Below are positions 54,072 through 61,757 of a stretch of DNA of 64,000 nucleotides, piece by piece (the stretch's first letter is position 1; every line of letters starts with the position of its first letter). The notes under the pieces are model-generated. The model made no database searches, was not told the origin of the DNA, and saw only the letters and a program-made list of their open reading frames with translations. The DNA comes from Prolixibacteraceae bacterium (GTDB taxonomy: Bacteria; Bacteroidota; Bacteroidia; Bacteroidales; Prolixibacteraceae): the NCBI GenBank assembly GCA_023229575.1, contig JALNYZ010000005.1:1-64000 (forward strand). The letters are read 5' to 3'. The translations under genes were made by a program, and so were the position numbers.

Positions 54072-54085
54072 TTGATAAATGTCAA
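54072..54085. promoter_or_regulatory. Fnr-like site upstream of the Crp/Fnr gene
   Basis: TTGATAAATGTCAA, the Fnr form TTGAT-N4-ATCAA with one difference, centred about 44 bp upstream of the ATG at 54034. It suggests autoregulation. Confidence 0.5.
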
Positions 54086-54410
54086 TTTAGGCCATTGAAT
54101 TTAAAAGCCTAATTTGAATCCTGAATTCAGAAAAAACCAATTGTCCTGGATGCCGGCAACCGTAAATTGGGACAAATCGGAAAGGTTAAGTCGCTAATGT
54201 TTTGACATTCATATTCTTCAAGTTTTTAGCAGAAGTTTTTTCCTTTCAAATCCCCTTTTATGTTTTTCATTGACACGATACAATAATTTTACTTCCAAAT
54301 TTAACAATAGTTTCAACAGGGCAAAATCTTGTTACTGTTCGCCTGATTGATTATCCAAGTGTGTCAGGCGTCAATTACCGAAAGAGTAGTTATTCCAAGG
54401 CAACCTATCA

Positions 54411-54440
54411 AAAAAAAAGGTCAGATATTTCTATCTAACC
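54411..54440 (-). terminator. Terminator of the tRNA-Pro gene
   Basis: On the minus strand GGTTAGATA-GAAA-TATCTGACC (one wobble pair) is followed by eight T residues, 17 bp after the tRNA 3' end. Confidence 0.8.
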
Positions 54441-54456
54441 CCTTGATTTTCAAATG

Positions 54457-54530
54457 TCGGGGTGACAAGATTTGAACTTGCGACCCCCCGCCCCCCAGAC
54501 GGATACGCTACCAGGCTGCGCTACACCCCG
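54457..54530 (-). tRNA. tRNA-Pro (anticodon GGG)
   Basis: 74 nt without encoded CCA. Acceptor CGGGGTG pairs with CACCCCG; D arm GCGC...GCGT; anticodon stem TCCGT/GCGGG (two G-T pairs) with loop CTGGGGG, giving anticodon GGG; variable GGGTC; T arm GCAAG-TTCAAAT-CTTGT. The anticodon loop and variable region include two runs of six G. Followed by a terminator. Confidence 0.9.
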
Positions 54531-54653
54531 AAATTGAACCGCTTTCAGCTAAAGGTTTTCCATTGCAAAGCGGATGCAAAAATAGCTTCTGTTTTCCGTT
54601 TTCCAAAATATTATCTGCAATTAATATAATAAAATAATTTACACTAGCAACTA
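54531..54653. other. Divergent spacer between tRNA-Pro and trxB
   Basis: Together with 54086-54410 this holds no gene. An inverted word pair AACCGCTTTCAGCTAAAGG / GCAAAGCGGAT is too weak to name. Confidence 0.3.
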
Positions 54654-54684
54654 TTGCTGGAGTAATTGAATTTAATTAATTTTG
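54654..54684 (+). promoter_or_regulatory. trxB promoter
   Basis: TTG at 54654-54656, 20-bp spacer, TAATTTTG at 54677-54684, a full match to the Bacteroidota consensus, 17 bp before the ATG at 54702. Confidence 0.75.
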
Positions 54685-54701
54685 CATAAAAAATATTGGC
54701 T

Positions 54702-55703
54702 ATGGAATTGTTTAAACCGATGAATACGGAGCATCAAAAGGGCTCCACCGATACCGCAGGAAAAATTGCCGAAAAGGTAAAATGTCTGATTATTGGATCA
54801 GGACCCGCAGGCTATACCGCCGCCATTTATGCCTCCAGGGCTAATCTGAATCCAGTCTTATACGAGGGACTTCAGCCTGGCGGTCAACTGACCACCACCA
54901 CGGAAGTTGAAAACTTTCCTGGATACCCCAAAGGGATTACCGGACCCGAGATGATGGAAGACCTGAAAGCCCAATCTATCAGGTTTGGAACAGATGTTCG
55001 CTGGGGACTTGCCACTTCAGCAGATTTCGGTAGTCAGGGGCATAAGGTTACGATTGATGGATTGCATGTGATAGAGGCAGAAACTGTTATCATCGCCACA
55101 GGCGCCGAGGCACAATACCTTGGTCTGCCCGATGAGAAAAAGTATGCCGGATCCGGGGTGTCTGCCTGTGCTACCTGTGATGGATTCTTCTACCGTGGGA
55201 AAGATGTGGCAGTTGTTGGCGGAGGGGATACGGCCTGTGAAGAGGCGATATATCTTGCTGGTTTGTGCCGAAAGGTATATCTTGTTGTGCGCCGCGACCA
55301 GCTTCGGGCCTCCAAGGTGATGCAGGAGAGGGTCTTCAAAACAAAAAATATTGAAATCCTCTGGAAACACCAGACCAGGGGGCTTACCGGCCAGATGGTG
55401 GTAGAAGGCGCCGTTTTTGTTAAGAATGCCGGCGAAGCCAACGAGGAAATCGTAACAATCCCGATTGACGGATTCTTTTTGGCCATCGGACATGTGCCAA
55501 ACTCCGGTATCTTCAAACCTCAGCTCGAAACCGATGAAGTAGGTTACATCAAGACTATTGGAAACAGTTCTATGACCAATATCGATGGGGTATTTGCCTG
55601 CGGTGATGTTATGGATCCCCATTACAGACAGGCTGTAACTGCGGCCGGATCGGGTTGCAAAGCGGCCATGGATGCGGAGCGATACCTTTCCGAAAAGCAT
55701 TAA
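54702..55703 (+). CDS. trxB: Thioredoxin-disulfide reductase
   Basis: FAD/NADPH enzyme that reduces thioredoxin. About 333 residues including a non-family N-terminal stretch of about 25. FAD motif CLIIGSGPAGYTAAIYASRA, redox-active CATC in SACATCDGFFYRG, NADPH motif VVGGGDTACEEA and the C-terminal GVFACGDVMDPHYRQAVTAAGSG. The ATG at 54702 is chosen over an in-frame TTG at 54696. The stop codon is followed at once by GTTTGAAGGG-type repeats (55704-55745). Confidence 0.96.
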   Translation: MELFKPMNTEHQKGSTDTAGKIAEKVKCLIIGSGPAGYTAAIYASRANLNPVLYEGLQPGGQLTTTTEVENFPGYPKGITGPEMMEDLKAQSIRFGTDVRWGLATSADFGSQGHKVTIDGLHVIEAETVIIATGAEAQYLGLPDEKKYAGSGVSACATCDGFFYRGKDVAVVGGGDTACEEAIYLAGLCRKVYLVVRRDQLRASKVMQERVFKTKNIEILWKHQTRGLTGQMVVEGAVFVKNAGEANEEIVTIPIDGFFLAIGHVPNSGIFKPQLETDEVGYIKTIGNSSMTNIDGVFACGDVMDPHYRQAVTAAGSGCKAAMDAERYLSEKH

Positions 55704-55770
55704 GAAGTTTGAAGGGTCAAAAGGTTTGAAACGTTTGAGGGGTGATCAATTCCAACATTACCCTTTGACC
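55704..55770 (+). repeat. GTTTGAAGGG-type repeats behind trxB
   Basis: GAAGTTTGAAGGGTC, AAAAGGTTTGAAACG and TTTGAGGGGT follow the trxB stop directly, and an inverse word (TTACCCTTTGACCC) follows at about 55757. It is the reverse complement of the repeat type at 5391-5430. Confidence 0.5.
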
Positions 55771-55880
55771 CATCGACTACAGGACCGGTAATTTTTCGAC
55801 CATTATAAACATTTCATACCTTTTTGTAACCTAAATGGTTTTGAAATGGTACAATTCATAAAAACAAAAATTTATTAAGC

Positions 55881-57050
55881 ATGTCACACAAAGATCTGTC
55901 ATTCGACACAAGGGCCATCCATGTAGGTGAGGGCGCGGAATTTCTGGAAGGAAGCAAAAACGAAGTTGTTGCACCAATCTATCTGTCTTCTACTTATGCC
56001 CGCAAGGAGGTCAAAAATCCAGGATTTTATCAATATTCCCGTAGCCAAAATCCTACGAGGTTTGCGCTGGAGGAGCGGTATGCATCGTTGGAAGGGACCA
56101 CATATGGCTTGGGCTTTGCTTCGGGGCTTGCTGCGGAAGCTACCATTTTATTTGCCCTGTTGAAACCTGGTGATCATGTTATTGGATTTGATGACTTGTA
56201 TGGCGGCACCAAGAGATTATTTCACCAGTGGGAAGAAAAATATGGAATTACCGTTTCCCTGGTGGATGCAGCAGTACCAAAGAATGTGGAAGATGCCATT
56301 CTACCACAAACCAAATTGATCTGGCTGGAGTCTCCTTCAAATCCTTTGTTGAAAGTATGCGATATCAAGGCTATTGCTAATATAGCACACAAACATCAAC
56401 TTTTGGTGATAGTGGATAACACCTTCCTATCTCCATATTTTCAGAAGCCGGCTGCGCTGGGCGCCGATATCGTAGTGCACAGCATTACCAAATACATAGC
56501 CGGTCACAGCGATGTGATTGGAGGTGCCATCATGTTAAATGACAAGTCGTTGTATGATAAAATCAAATTTTGCCAAAATTCGCTGGGCGTTGTTCCTTCT
56601 CCCTTTGATTGTTACCTTGTGCTCAGGGGATTGAAAACTTTGTCGATGAGAATGGAAAAGCACCAGTCTAATGCCCTGGCCGTTGCTACCTACCTTGAAA
56701 ACCATCCAAAAGTAGCACGGGTTTACTTTCCGGGTTTAAAAAGTCACCCACAATATGAAATTGGATTGCGTCAAGCCAGTGGTTTTGGAGGGATGATCTC
56801 TTTTGAGGTCGTTGGAGGGGAAAAAGAGGCGGTCCAGTTTCTCGAGAGCCTGAAACTTTTTACCCTGGCTGAAAGCCTTGGCGGAGTTGAATCGTTGATT
56901 GAACATCCTGCCCTCATGACCCACTCCTCTATTACGGCAAAAGAAAGGGAATTGGCAGGCATCAAAGATTCGCTCATCCGTGTATCTATTGGGGTTGAGG
57001 ATCAAAAGGATTTGATTGCTGACCTGGAGCAGGCGTTTGGGATGATTTAA
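55881..57050 (+). CDS. Trans-sulfuration PLP enzyme (cystathionine gamma-synthase/lyase or methionine gamma-lyase type)
   Basis: 389 residues, Cys/Met-metabolism PLP family. PLP lysine in VVHSITKYIAGHSDVIGG, the YSRSQNPTRFALEERYASLEG start block, and the C-terminal SLGGVESLIEHPALMTHSS and RVSIGVED. These blocks are shared by MetB, MetC-like and MegL enzymes, so the exact reaction is left open. Neighbouring trxB suits a sulfur/thiol context, but the genes have their own 5' regions. Confidence 0.88.
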   Translation: MSHKDLSFDTRAIHVGEGAEFLEGSKNEVVAPIYLSSTYARKEVKNPGFYQYSRSQNPTRFALEERYASLEGTTYGLGFASGLAAEATILFALLKPGDHVIGFDDLYGGTKRLFHQWEEKYGITVSLVDAAVPKNVEDAILPQTKLIWLESPSNPLLKVCDIKAIANIAHKHQLLVIVDNTFLSPYFQKPAALGADIVVHSITKYIAGHSDVIGGAIMLNDKSLYDKIKFCQNSLGVVPSPFDCYLVLRGLKTLSMRMEKHQSNALAVATYLENHPKVARVYFPGLKSHPQYEIGLRQASGFGGMISFEVVGGEKEAVQFLESLKLFTLAESLGGVESLIEHPALMTHSSITAKERELAGIKDSLIRVSIGVEDQKDLIADLEQAFGMI

Positions 57051-57164
57051 GGGACTCCGAACGGTTTGCCTCCTTACCATCCAGCAAAATGTACCGTCAT
57101 TGGTAGCGCAACGAAGCAAACTTTCAAAATTTTCCCTACTTTTATAGGATCAAATAATTGACCT

Positions 57165-57824
57165 ATGAAAAATATACTTGTTGTTGCTTTGCTTTTTGTT
57201 GCCTTCTCCTGTTTTGCCCAAAAGAAAGAATCATTGTTCAATGGCAAAGACCTGAAGGGTTGGACGATCTTCGTAAATGATCCTTCCATTGTTCCTGAAC
57301 AATTCTTCTATGTTAGAAATGGTGTGATTGAGACCCCTGGTGTTCCAATGGGATATCTTCGGACTAAAAAGGAGTACTCAAATTACCACCTTCATGTGGA
57401 GTGGTGTTATCCGGAAAAGCCTACAAACAGTGGGGTTTTTGTGCATACAAATGGGCCTGACCAACTTTGGCCTGCACATTATCAATGTCAGTTGAAGAGT
57501 GGATGTGCCGGGGATTTTATCGTAAACGCGGTTTACGAAAAAGCGACTGTTCATGATAGTATTTATGTTGGTACAGAAAAAGTCAAACCAATTGCTGTGA
57601 AATTTTCACCTTCCAATGAGAAGAAAGTTGGTGATTGGAACAGTTATGACATCTACTGCTATGAAAGTAAGGTGCATATAGTAGTTAACGGCATGGTTCA
57701 AAATAATGTTTTCAACTGTTCAATGACCAAAGGAAGTATTGGCCTGCAGGCTGAAGGATCTACCATCCGGTTTAGAAACATATGGATTGAAAAATTGAAT
57801 GAAAAAAATCCAGTGTTCTTCTAA
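57165..57824 (+). CDS. Exported DUF1080 (3-keto-disaccharide-hydrolase-type) protein
   Basis: 219 residues: signal peptide (ILVVALLFVAFSCFAQ) and one DUF1080 concanavalin-like domain: SLFNGKDLKGWTIF, GYLRTKKEYSNYHLHVEWCYPEK, GVFVHTNGPDQLWPAHYQCQ and GSIGLQAEGSTIRFRNIWIEKL. Family members bind or split carbohydrates in the periplasm. Single gene followed by a perfect palindromic terminator. Confidence 0.88.
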   Translation: MKNILVVALLFVAFSCFAQKKESLFNGKDLKGWTIFVNDPSIVPEQFFYVRNGVIETPGVPMGYLRTKKEYSNYHLHVEWCYPEKPTNSGVFVHTNGPDQLWPAHYQCQLKSGCAGDFIVNAVYEKATVHDSIYVGTEKVKPIAVKFSPSNEKKVGDWNSYDIYCYESKVHIVVNGMVQNNVFNCSMTKGSIGLQAEGSTIRFRNIWIEKLNEKNPVFF

Positions 57825-57849
57825 CGTTGAACTATTTAAGATTCGGGAA

Positions 57850-57909
57850 ATCAACCATAAAACCAAAAAGGGAATCCTGCAGGATTCCCTTTTTGGTTTT
57901 ATGGTTGAT
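57850..57909. terminator. 60-bp perfect palindrome, bidirectional terminator
   Basis: Two 30-bp arms without mismatch or spacer, centre CTGCAG at 57877-57882; inner stem AAAAAGGGAATCC. It stands between the convergent DUF1080 and alpha-oxoamine synthase genes, 4 bp beyond the latter's stop codon. Confidence 0.9.
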
Positions 57910-57913
57910 GCGC

Positions 57914-59158
57914 TTAAGAAATTTGTGCAATTTTTGATGCAACATATTTGCCAGCTTCCAGTTTTTTGCGTACTTCAGAGAAAGCTTTGATGGTATATTC
58001 CACATCTTCCAGGGTATGTGAAGCTGTCGGGATCAATCTCAAAAGGAGCTGTCCTTTTGGAATTACCGGATAGATCACGATGGAACAGAAAATATTGTAG
58101 TTCTCTCTCAAATCCATGATAACATTTGTGCCTTCCGGAACACTTCCCGAAAGATAGACCGGTGTTACAGGGGAGTTGGTTACGCCAAGTTCAAAATTCT
58201 CGGCCCTCAAACCCTTTTGAAGGGCTTCAACAATTGTCCAAAGGCTTTCGCGAATCTGAGGTTGGGTTTTGATCAGTTCGAGCCTTTTCATTAAGCCAAT
58301 AACCATGGCGATAGGCAATGACTTGGCAAAGATTTGTGAACGCATGTTGTATCGAAGGAAATCGCAAACCTCTTCTTTGGCCGCGAGGAAGGCGCCGATC
58401 CCGGCCATTGATTTGGCAAATGTACCGAAGTACATATCGATCTGGTCCTGCACCCCAAAATGTTCGCCCGTACCTGCCCCTGTAGCTCCCATGGTCCCAA
58501 ATCCGTGGGCATCGTCCACCAGCAGGCGGAAACTGAACTCACTCTTCAATGCTGCAATTTTATCCAGTTGCCCAAGGTCTCCGGCCATTCCAAAGACTCC
58601 TTCGGTAATAACAAGGATACCGCCACCAGTTTTCTGAACCAGTGAAGTGGCGTGTCCAAGCTGCTTGCGCAGGCTATCCATATCGTTGTGTTGAAAAACA
58701 AATCTTTTACCCATGTGCAAACGGACCCCATCCAAAATGCAGGCATGTGCTTCCGCATCATATACAATAACATCATTCCTGTTGCACATGGAATCAATGA
58801 TGGAAATCATTCCCTGGTATCCATAATTGAGCAGGAAGGCATCTTCCTTGTTTTCGAATACTGCAAGTTGTTTTTCCAGTTCTTCGTGTTTGCTCGTTTG
58901 CCCTGACATCATGCGGGCACCCATCGGGTATGCAAGGCCATAAAGCGCGGTAGCTTCAGCGTCCGCCTGGCGTACTTCCGGGTGATTGGCCAGTCCGCAA
59001 TAGTTGTTTAAGCTCCAGTTAAGAACCTCTCTTCCACGAAATTTCATTCTTGGACCGATCTCTCCTTCCAGTTTTGGAAAGGAAAAATAACCATGTGCCT
59101 CTTTCTGGTACTGCCCAAGGTTTCCCTTGTCAGTTTTAATTTTTTCAAATATATCCAC
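57914..59158 (-). CDS. Alpha-oxoamine synthase (KBL/BioF/serine-palmitoyltransferase family)
   Basis: About 414 residues, PLP-dependent acyl-CoA:amino acid condensation. Visible blocks: SLNNYCGLANHPEV, FLLNYGYQGMIS, DAEAHACILDGVRL, VDDAHGFGTMGATGAGTGEHFG and the PLP lysine in GTFAKSMAGIGAF. It could be 2-amino-3-ketobutyrate ligase, a sphingolipid or sulfonolipid first enzyme, or a BioF relative. The longest frame starts with TTG at 59206, but that TTG is part of the TAGATTTG promoter box. The GTG at 59158 (VDIFEKIKTDKG) therefore fits better. Confidence 0.88.
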   Translation of the reverse strand: MDIFEKIKTDKGNLGQYQKEAHGYFSFPKLEGEIGPRMKFRGREVLNWSLNNYCGLANHPEVRQADAEATALYGLAYPMGARMMSGQTSKHEELEKQLAVFENKEDAFLLNYGYQGMISIIDSMCNRNDVIVYDAEAHACILDGVRLHMGKRFVFQHNDMDSLRKQLGHATSLVQKTGGGILVITEGVFGMAGDLGQLDKIAALKSEFSFRLLVDDAHGFGTMGATGAGTGEHFGVQDQIDMYFGTFAKSMAGIGAFLAAKEEVCDFLRYNMRSQIFAKSLPIAMVIGLMKRLELIKTQPQIRESLWTIVEALQKGLRAENFELGVTNSPVTPVYLSGSVPEGTNVIMDLRENYNIFCSIVIYPVIPKGQLLLRLIPTASHTLEDVEYTIKAFSEVRKKLEAGKYVASKIAQIS

Positions 59159-59203
59159 GGTAGTAAACTTTATGTAGTATTGCAAAATGTTTTTGAGAGC
59201 CTG

Positions 59204-59234
59204 CAAATCTAAAAATTATTTTGGGTTTCAACAA
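59204..59234 (-). promoter_or_regulatory. Promoter of the alpha-oxoamine synthase gene
   Basis: On the minus strand TTG (59232-59234), 20-bp spacer, TAGATTTG (59204-59211). The expected transcript starts near 59197, downstream of the TTG codon of the longest frame. Confidence 0.7.
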
Positions 59235-59346
59235 GAAAGAAAGTCATCCTAATTCTGAAAGGGGAGGATTGCAAAATTGCAGCGGTTTTAACCTTTCTTA
59301 AGCAAGCAAAAGAGTTGTTGCTTATTCCATTAATGGAGAAAAAACT

Positions 59347-59354
59347 TATCTTTG
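59347..59354 (+). promoter_or_regulatory. Putative bamD -7 promoter box
   Basis: TATCTTTG matches TAnnTTTG five bases before the bamD ATG (59359), implying a leaderless or nearly leaderless transcript. No TTG at 19-21 bp upstream. Confidence 0.45.
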
Positions 59355-59358
59355 CACC

Positions 59359-60174
59359 ATGATTCGGAACGTGAGAGCATATTTTGTAGTTGGCGTTTTA
59401 TTAATCGCCTCATCTTGTGGAGAGTATCAGAAGATAGTCAAGAGCACGGATTATGAGTATAAACTCAAGAAAGCCCGTGAATTTTACGACAAAAAGGATT
59501 ACACCAAATCATCGCAGCTTTATGCTGAACTGATAAATATCTACAGGGGAACAAATCGTTCCGACCAGGTTTACTACTACCTGGCGAAAAGTAACTTCGG
59601 TCAGCATGATTATCTGATGGCCGGACATTACTTCAGACAATTGATCAAAGAGTATCCGCGCAGCAGTTTTGCCGAGGAGTCTCAGTACATGGTTGGATAT
59701 TGTTATTACCTGGACTCCCCAGCACCTCGCCTTGATCAAAAAACGACCCAGGATGCCATTGATGCGCTGCAACTTTTCATCAATATTTTTCCATCCAGTG
59801 CAAAGGTTGCCGATGCAAACAAGTTAATTGATGAACTGCGCGAAAAACTGGTATATAAATCGTACATGAACGGACGCCTGTATTACGATCTGGGCGACTA
59901 CCGGGCAGCCGTTATCTCTTTGACAAACAGTTTAAAAGAGTATCCAGACTCCAAATATCGTGAGGAGTTGATGTTTTACCTGTTGAAATCAAAATATTTA
60001 TTGGGTGAAAATAGTATTGAAGAGAAGAAACGCGAACGTTTAAATTCGGAACTTGATGAGTACTACACATTTGTGGATGAATTTCCCAATAGCAAATTCC
60101 GGAAGGAAGCAGATCGTTTCTTTGCCAATACAAAGAAGATGATGAATTTGAAAGACGAAGAAGTAAAAAAATAA
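59359..60174 (+). CDS. bamD: Outer-membrane assembly lipoprotein BamD
   Basis: 271 residues. Lipoprotein signal ending LIASSCGEYQ (Cys about 21), then TPR-like helices (KKAREFYDKKDYTKSSQLYAELINIYRG, VYYYLAKSNFGQHDYLMAGHYFRQLIKEYP, NSLKEYPDSKYREELMFYLLKSKYL), the BamD/YfiO pattern. It works with BamA in barrel insertion. The gene precedes rpoZ and coaBC closely (9 and 30 bp gaps), a common Bacteroidota order. Confidence 0.93.
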   Translation: MIRNVRAYFVVGVLLIASSCGEYQKIVKSTDYEYKLKKAREFYDKKDYTKSSQLYAELINIYRGTNRSDQVYYYLAKSNFGQHDYLMAGHYFRQLIKEYPRSSFAEESQYMVGYCYYLDSPAPRLDQKTTQDAIDALQLFINIFPSSAKVADANKLIDELREKLVYKSYMNGRLYYDLGDYRAAVISLTNSLKEYPDSKYREELMFYLLKSKYLLGENSIEEKKRERLNSELDEYYTFVDEFPNSKFRKEADRFFANTKKMMNLKDEEVKK

Positions 60175-60183
60175 TATAAAATT

Positions 60184-60510
60184 ATGGATTACAGAAAAGT
60201 TAAAGCAGCCTCGACCACAATTCCGCGCAATCTGAGTGAGTTGGATGCAACCACAGATAATATTTACGAATCATTGATGGTCATTGCCAAAAGGGCCAAT
60301 CAAATCAATGCCGAGGTGAAGGAGGAATTAAACCAGAAACTGCAGGAGTTTGCTTCCTATTCGGACAACCTCGAGGAGGTCTTCGAAAACCGCGAACAAA
60401 TAGAAATTTCACGTTACTACGAAAGGCTTTCCAAACCGGTTTTGATCGCTTATGAAGAGTTCAAGGATGGATTGATTTACTACCGCAATCCTGCCAAGGA
60501 GAAAAAATAA
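60184..60510 (+). CDS. rpoZ: RNA polymerase omega subunit (Rpb6-like)
   Basis: 108 residues. LSELDATTDNIYESLMVIAKRANQIN matches the Bacteroidota-type omega/Rpb6 N-terminus, with a longer C-terminal helix than in Proteobacteria. It assists assembly of the beta' subunit. It follows bamD by 9 bp and leads into coaBC. Confidence 0.88.
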   Translation: MDYRKVKAASTTIPRNLSELDATTDNIYESLMVIAKRANQINAEVKEELNQKLQEFASYSDNLEEVFENREQIEISRYYERLSKPVLIAYEEFKDGLIYYRNPAKEKK

Positions 60511-60540
60511 TTTTTTGATCTTGATTTAAACTGCTTCATC

Positions 60541-61092
60541 ATGCCGCTGAAAGGGAAGAAAATTGTTCTCTGTGTGACGGGCAGTATCGCTGCCTACAAG
60601 GCGGTATATTTGTTGAGGGGATTGATGAAGGCCGGAGCCGAAGTACAGGTTTTGATGACCGAAGCGGCCAAAGAATTTGTTACACCACTTACATTTTCAA
60701 CCCTATCGGGAAAGCCTGTCTTGAGTGATTTTTTCGCCAGATCAAGCGGTTCCTGGAATAGTCATGTCGACCTGGGACGCTGGGCCGATCTTTTTCTTGT
60801 AGCCCCGGCCACGGCATCTACCATTGGGAAAATGGCCAACGGCTTGTGCGACAATCTGGTTACCACCTCATATATTTCTGCCAAATGTACGGCAATGGTT
60901 GCCCCGGCAATGGATCTGGACATGTTTGAACATCCGGCCATGCAGGAGAATCTCCGCAAGTTGAAATCATTCGGGAATATCATCATCGAACCTGCCAGCG
61001 GTGAGCTTGCCAGTGGTCTGATTGGAAAGGGACGAATGGAAGAGCCCGAATCGATACTGAAAACCATCGAACAGTTTTTTTCCAAAATATAA
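60541..61092 (+). CDS. coaBC: CoaBC, N-terminal part: phosphopantothenoylcysteine decarboxylase domain
   Basis: 183 residues of the flavoprotein (HFCD) domain: IVLCVTGSIAAYKAVYLLRG, catalytic His in SWNSHVDLGRW, PATASTIGKMANGLCDNL and the PAMDLDMFEHPAMQ substrate clamp. Normally this domain continues into the ligase domain as one bifunctional CoA-synthesis protein of about 400 residues. Here the frame ends at TAA 61090-61092 just after a T7 run (61075-61081). Removing one T joins it to the ligase frame without a stop. Possible sequencing error, true mutation or slippage. Confidence 0.92.
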   Translation: MPLKGKKIVLCVTGSIAAYKAVYLLRGLMKAGAEVQVLMTEAAKEFVTPLTFSTLSGKPVLSDFFARSSGSWNSHVDLGRWADLFLVAPATASTIGKMANGLCDNLVTTSYISAKCTAMVAPAMDLDMFEHPAMQENLRKLKSFGNIIIEPASGELASGLIGKGRMEEPESILKTIEQFFSKI

Positions 61093-61756
61093 ACTTCTGA
61101 ACAAGACCTACCTCATTACAGCCGGTCCAACCCACGAAAAAATTGATCCGGTTCGTTTTATCGGTAATTACTCGACCGGGAAAATGGGTTTTGCGCTCGC
61201 GGAGTGCCTGGCGGCGATGGGTGCCAGGGTAATCATGGTCTGTGGGCCAGTCCAACTCAAAACGAACCACCCTTCCATTCAGAGAATAGATGTTACTTCG
61301 GCAGATGAAATGTATGCTGCTTGTTTGAAATATTTTGACTCTTGCGATGGCGCCATCATGACCGCTGCCGTTGCCGATTATGCCCCAGTTAAAATTGAAA
61401 AGGAGAAAATTAAACGATCCCATGGGAATATGGTCCTCGAGCTTCGTCCCAACAAGGATATTGCTGCTGAATTGGGCAAGTTGAAGAAACCGAACCAGAT
61501 TTTGGTGGGGTTCGCACTTGAGAGCCAGAATGAAATGGAGAATGCATTTTCCAAACTGAAATCTAAAAATCTCGACATGATCGTCCTTAACTCCCTGAAA
61601 GAAGAGGGGGCTGGATTCGGTTTTGATACCAACAAGATAACCATCCTTACCAGGGATGGTAAGGTTTTCAACTATCCTTTGAAATCAAAACAGGAGGTGG
61701 CAGCAGATATTGTCAAGAAAATGATTTCCATAAATTACCCCTCGCAATTTGATTAG
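61093..61756 (+). CDS. coaBC: CoaBC, C-terminal part: phosphopantothenate-cysteine ligase domain
   Basis: In the +1 frame the sequence runs KTYLITAGPTHEKIDPVRF then IGNYSTGKMGFALAECLAA, the CoaB nucleotide-binding start, and continues with AAVADYAPV, LELRPNKDI, VGFALESQNE and the C-terminal DMIVLNSLKEEGAGFGFDTN to the stop at 61756. The first ATG in this frame (61184) would cut off the conserved N-terminus. The domain is therefore probably made as a continuation of the preceding part. porD starts 2 bp downstream of the stop. Confidence 0.88.
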
Positions 61757-61757
61757 A

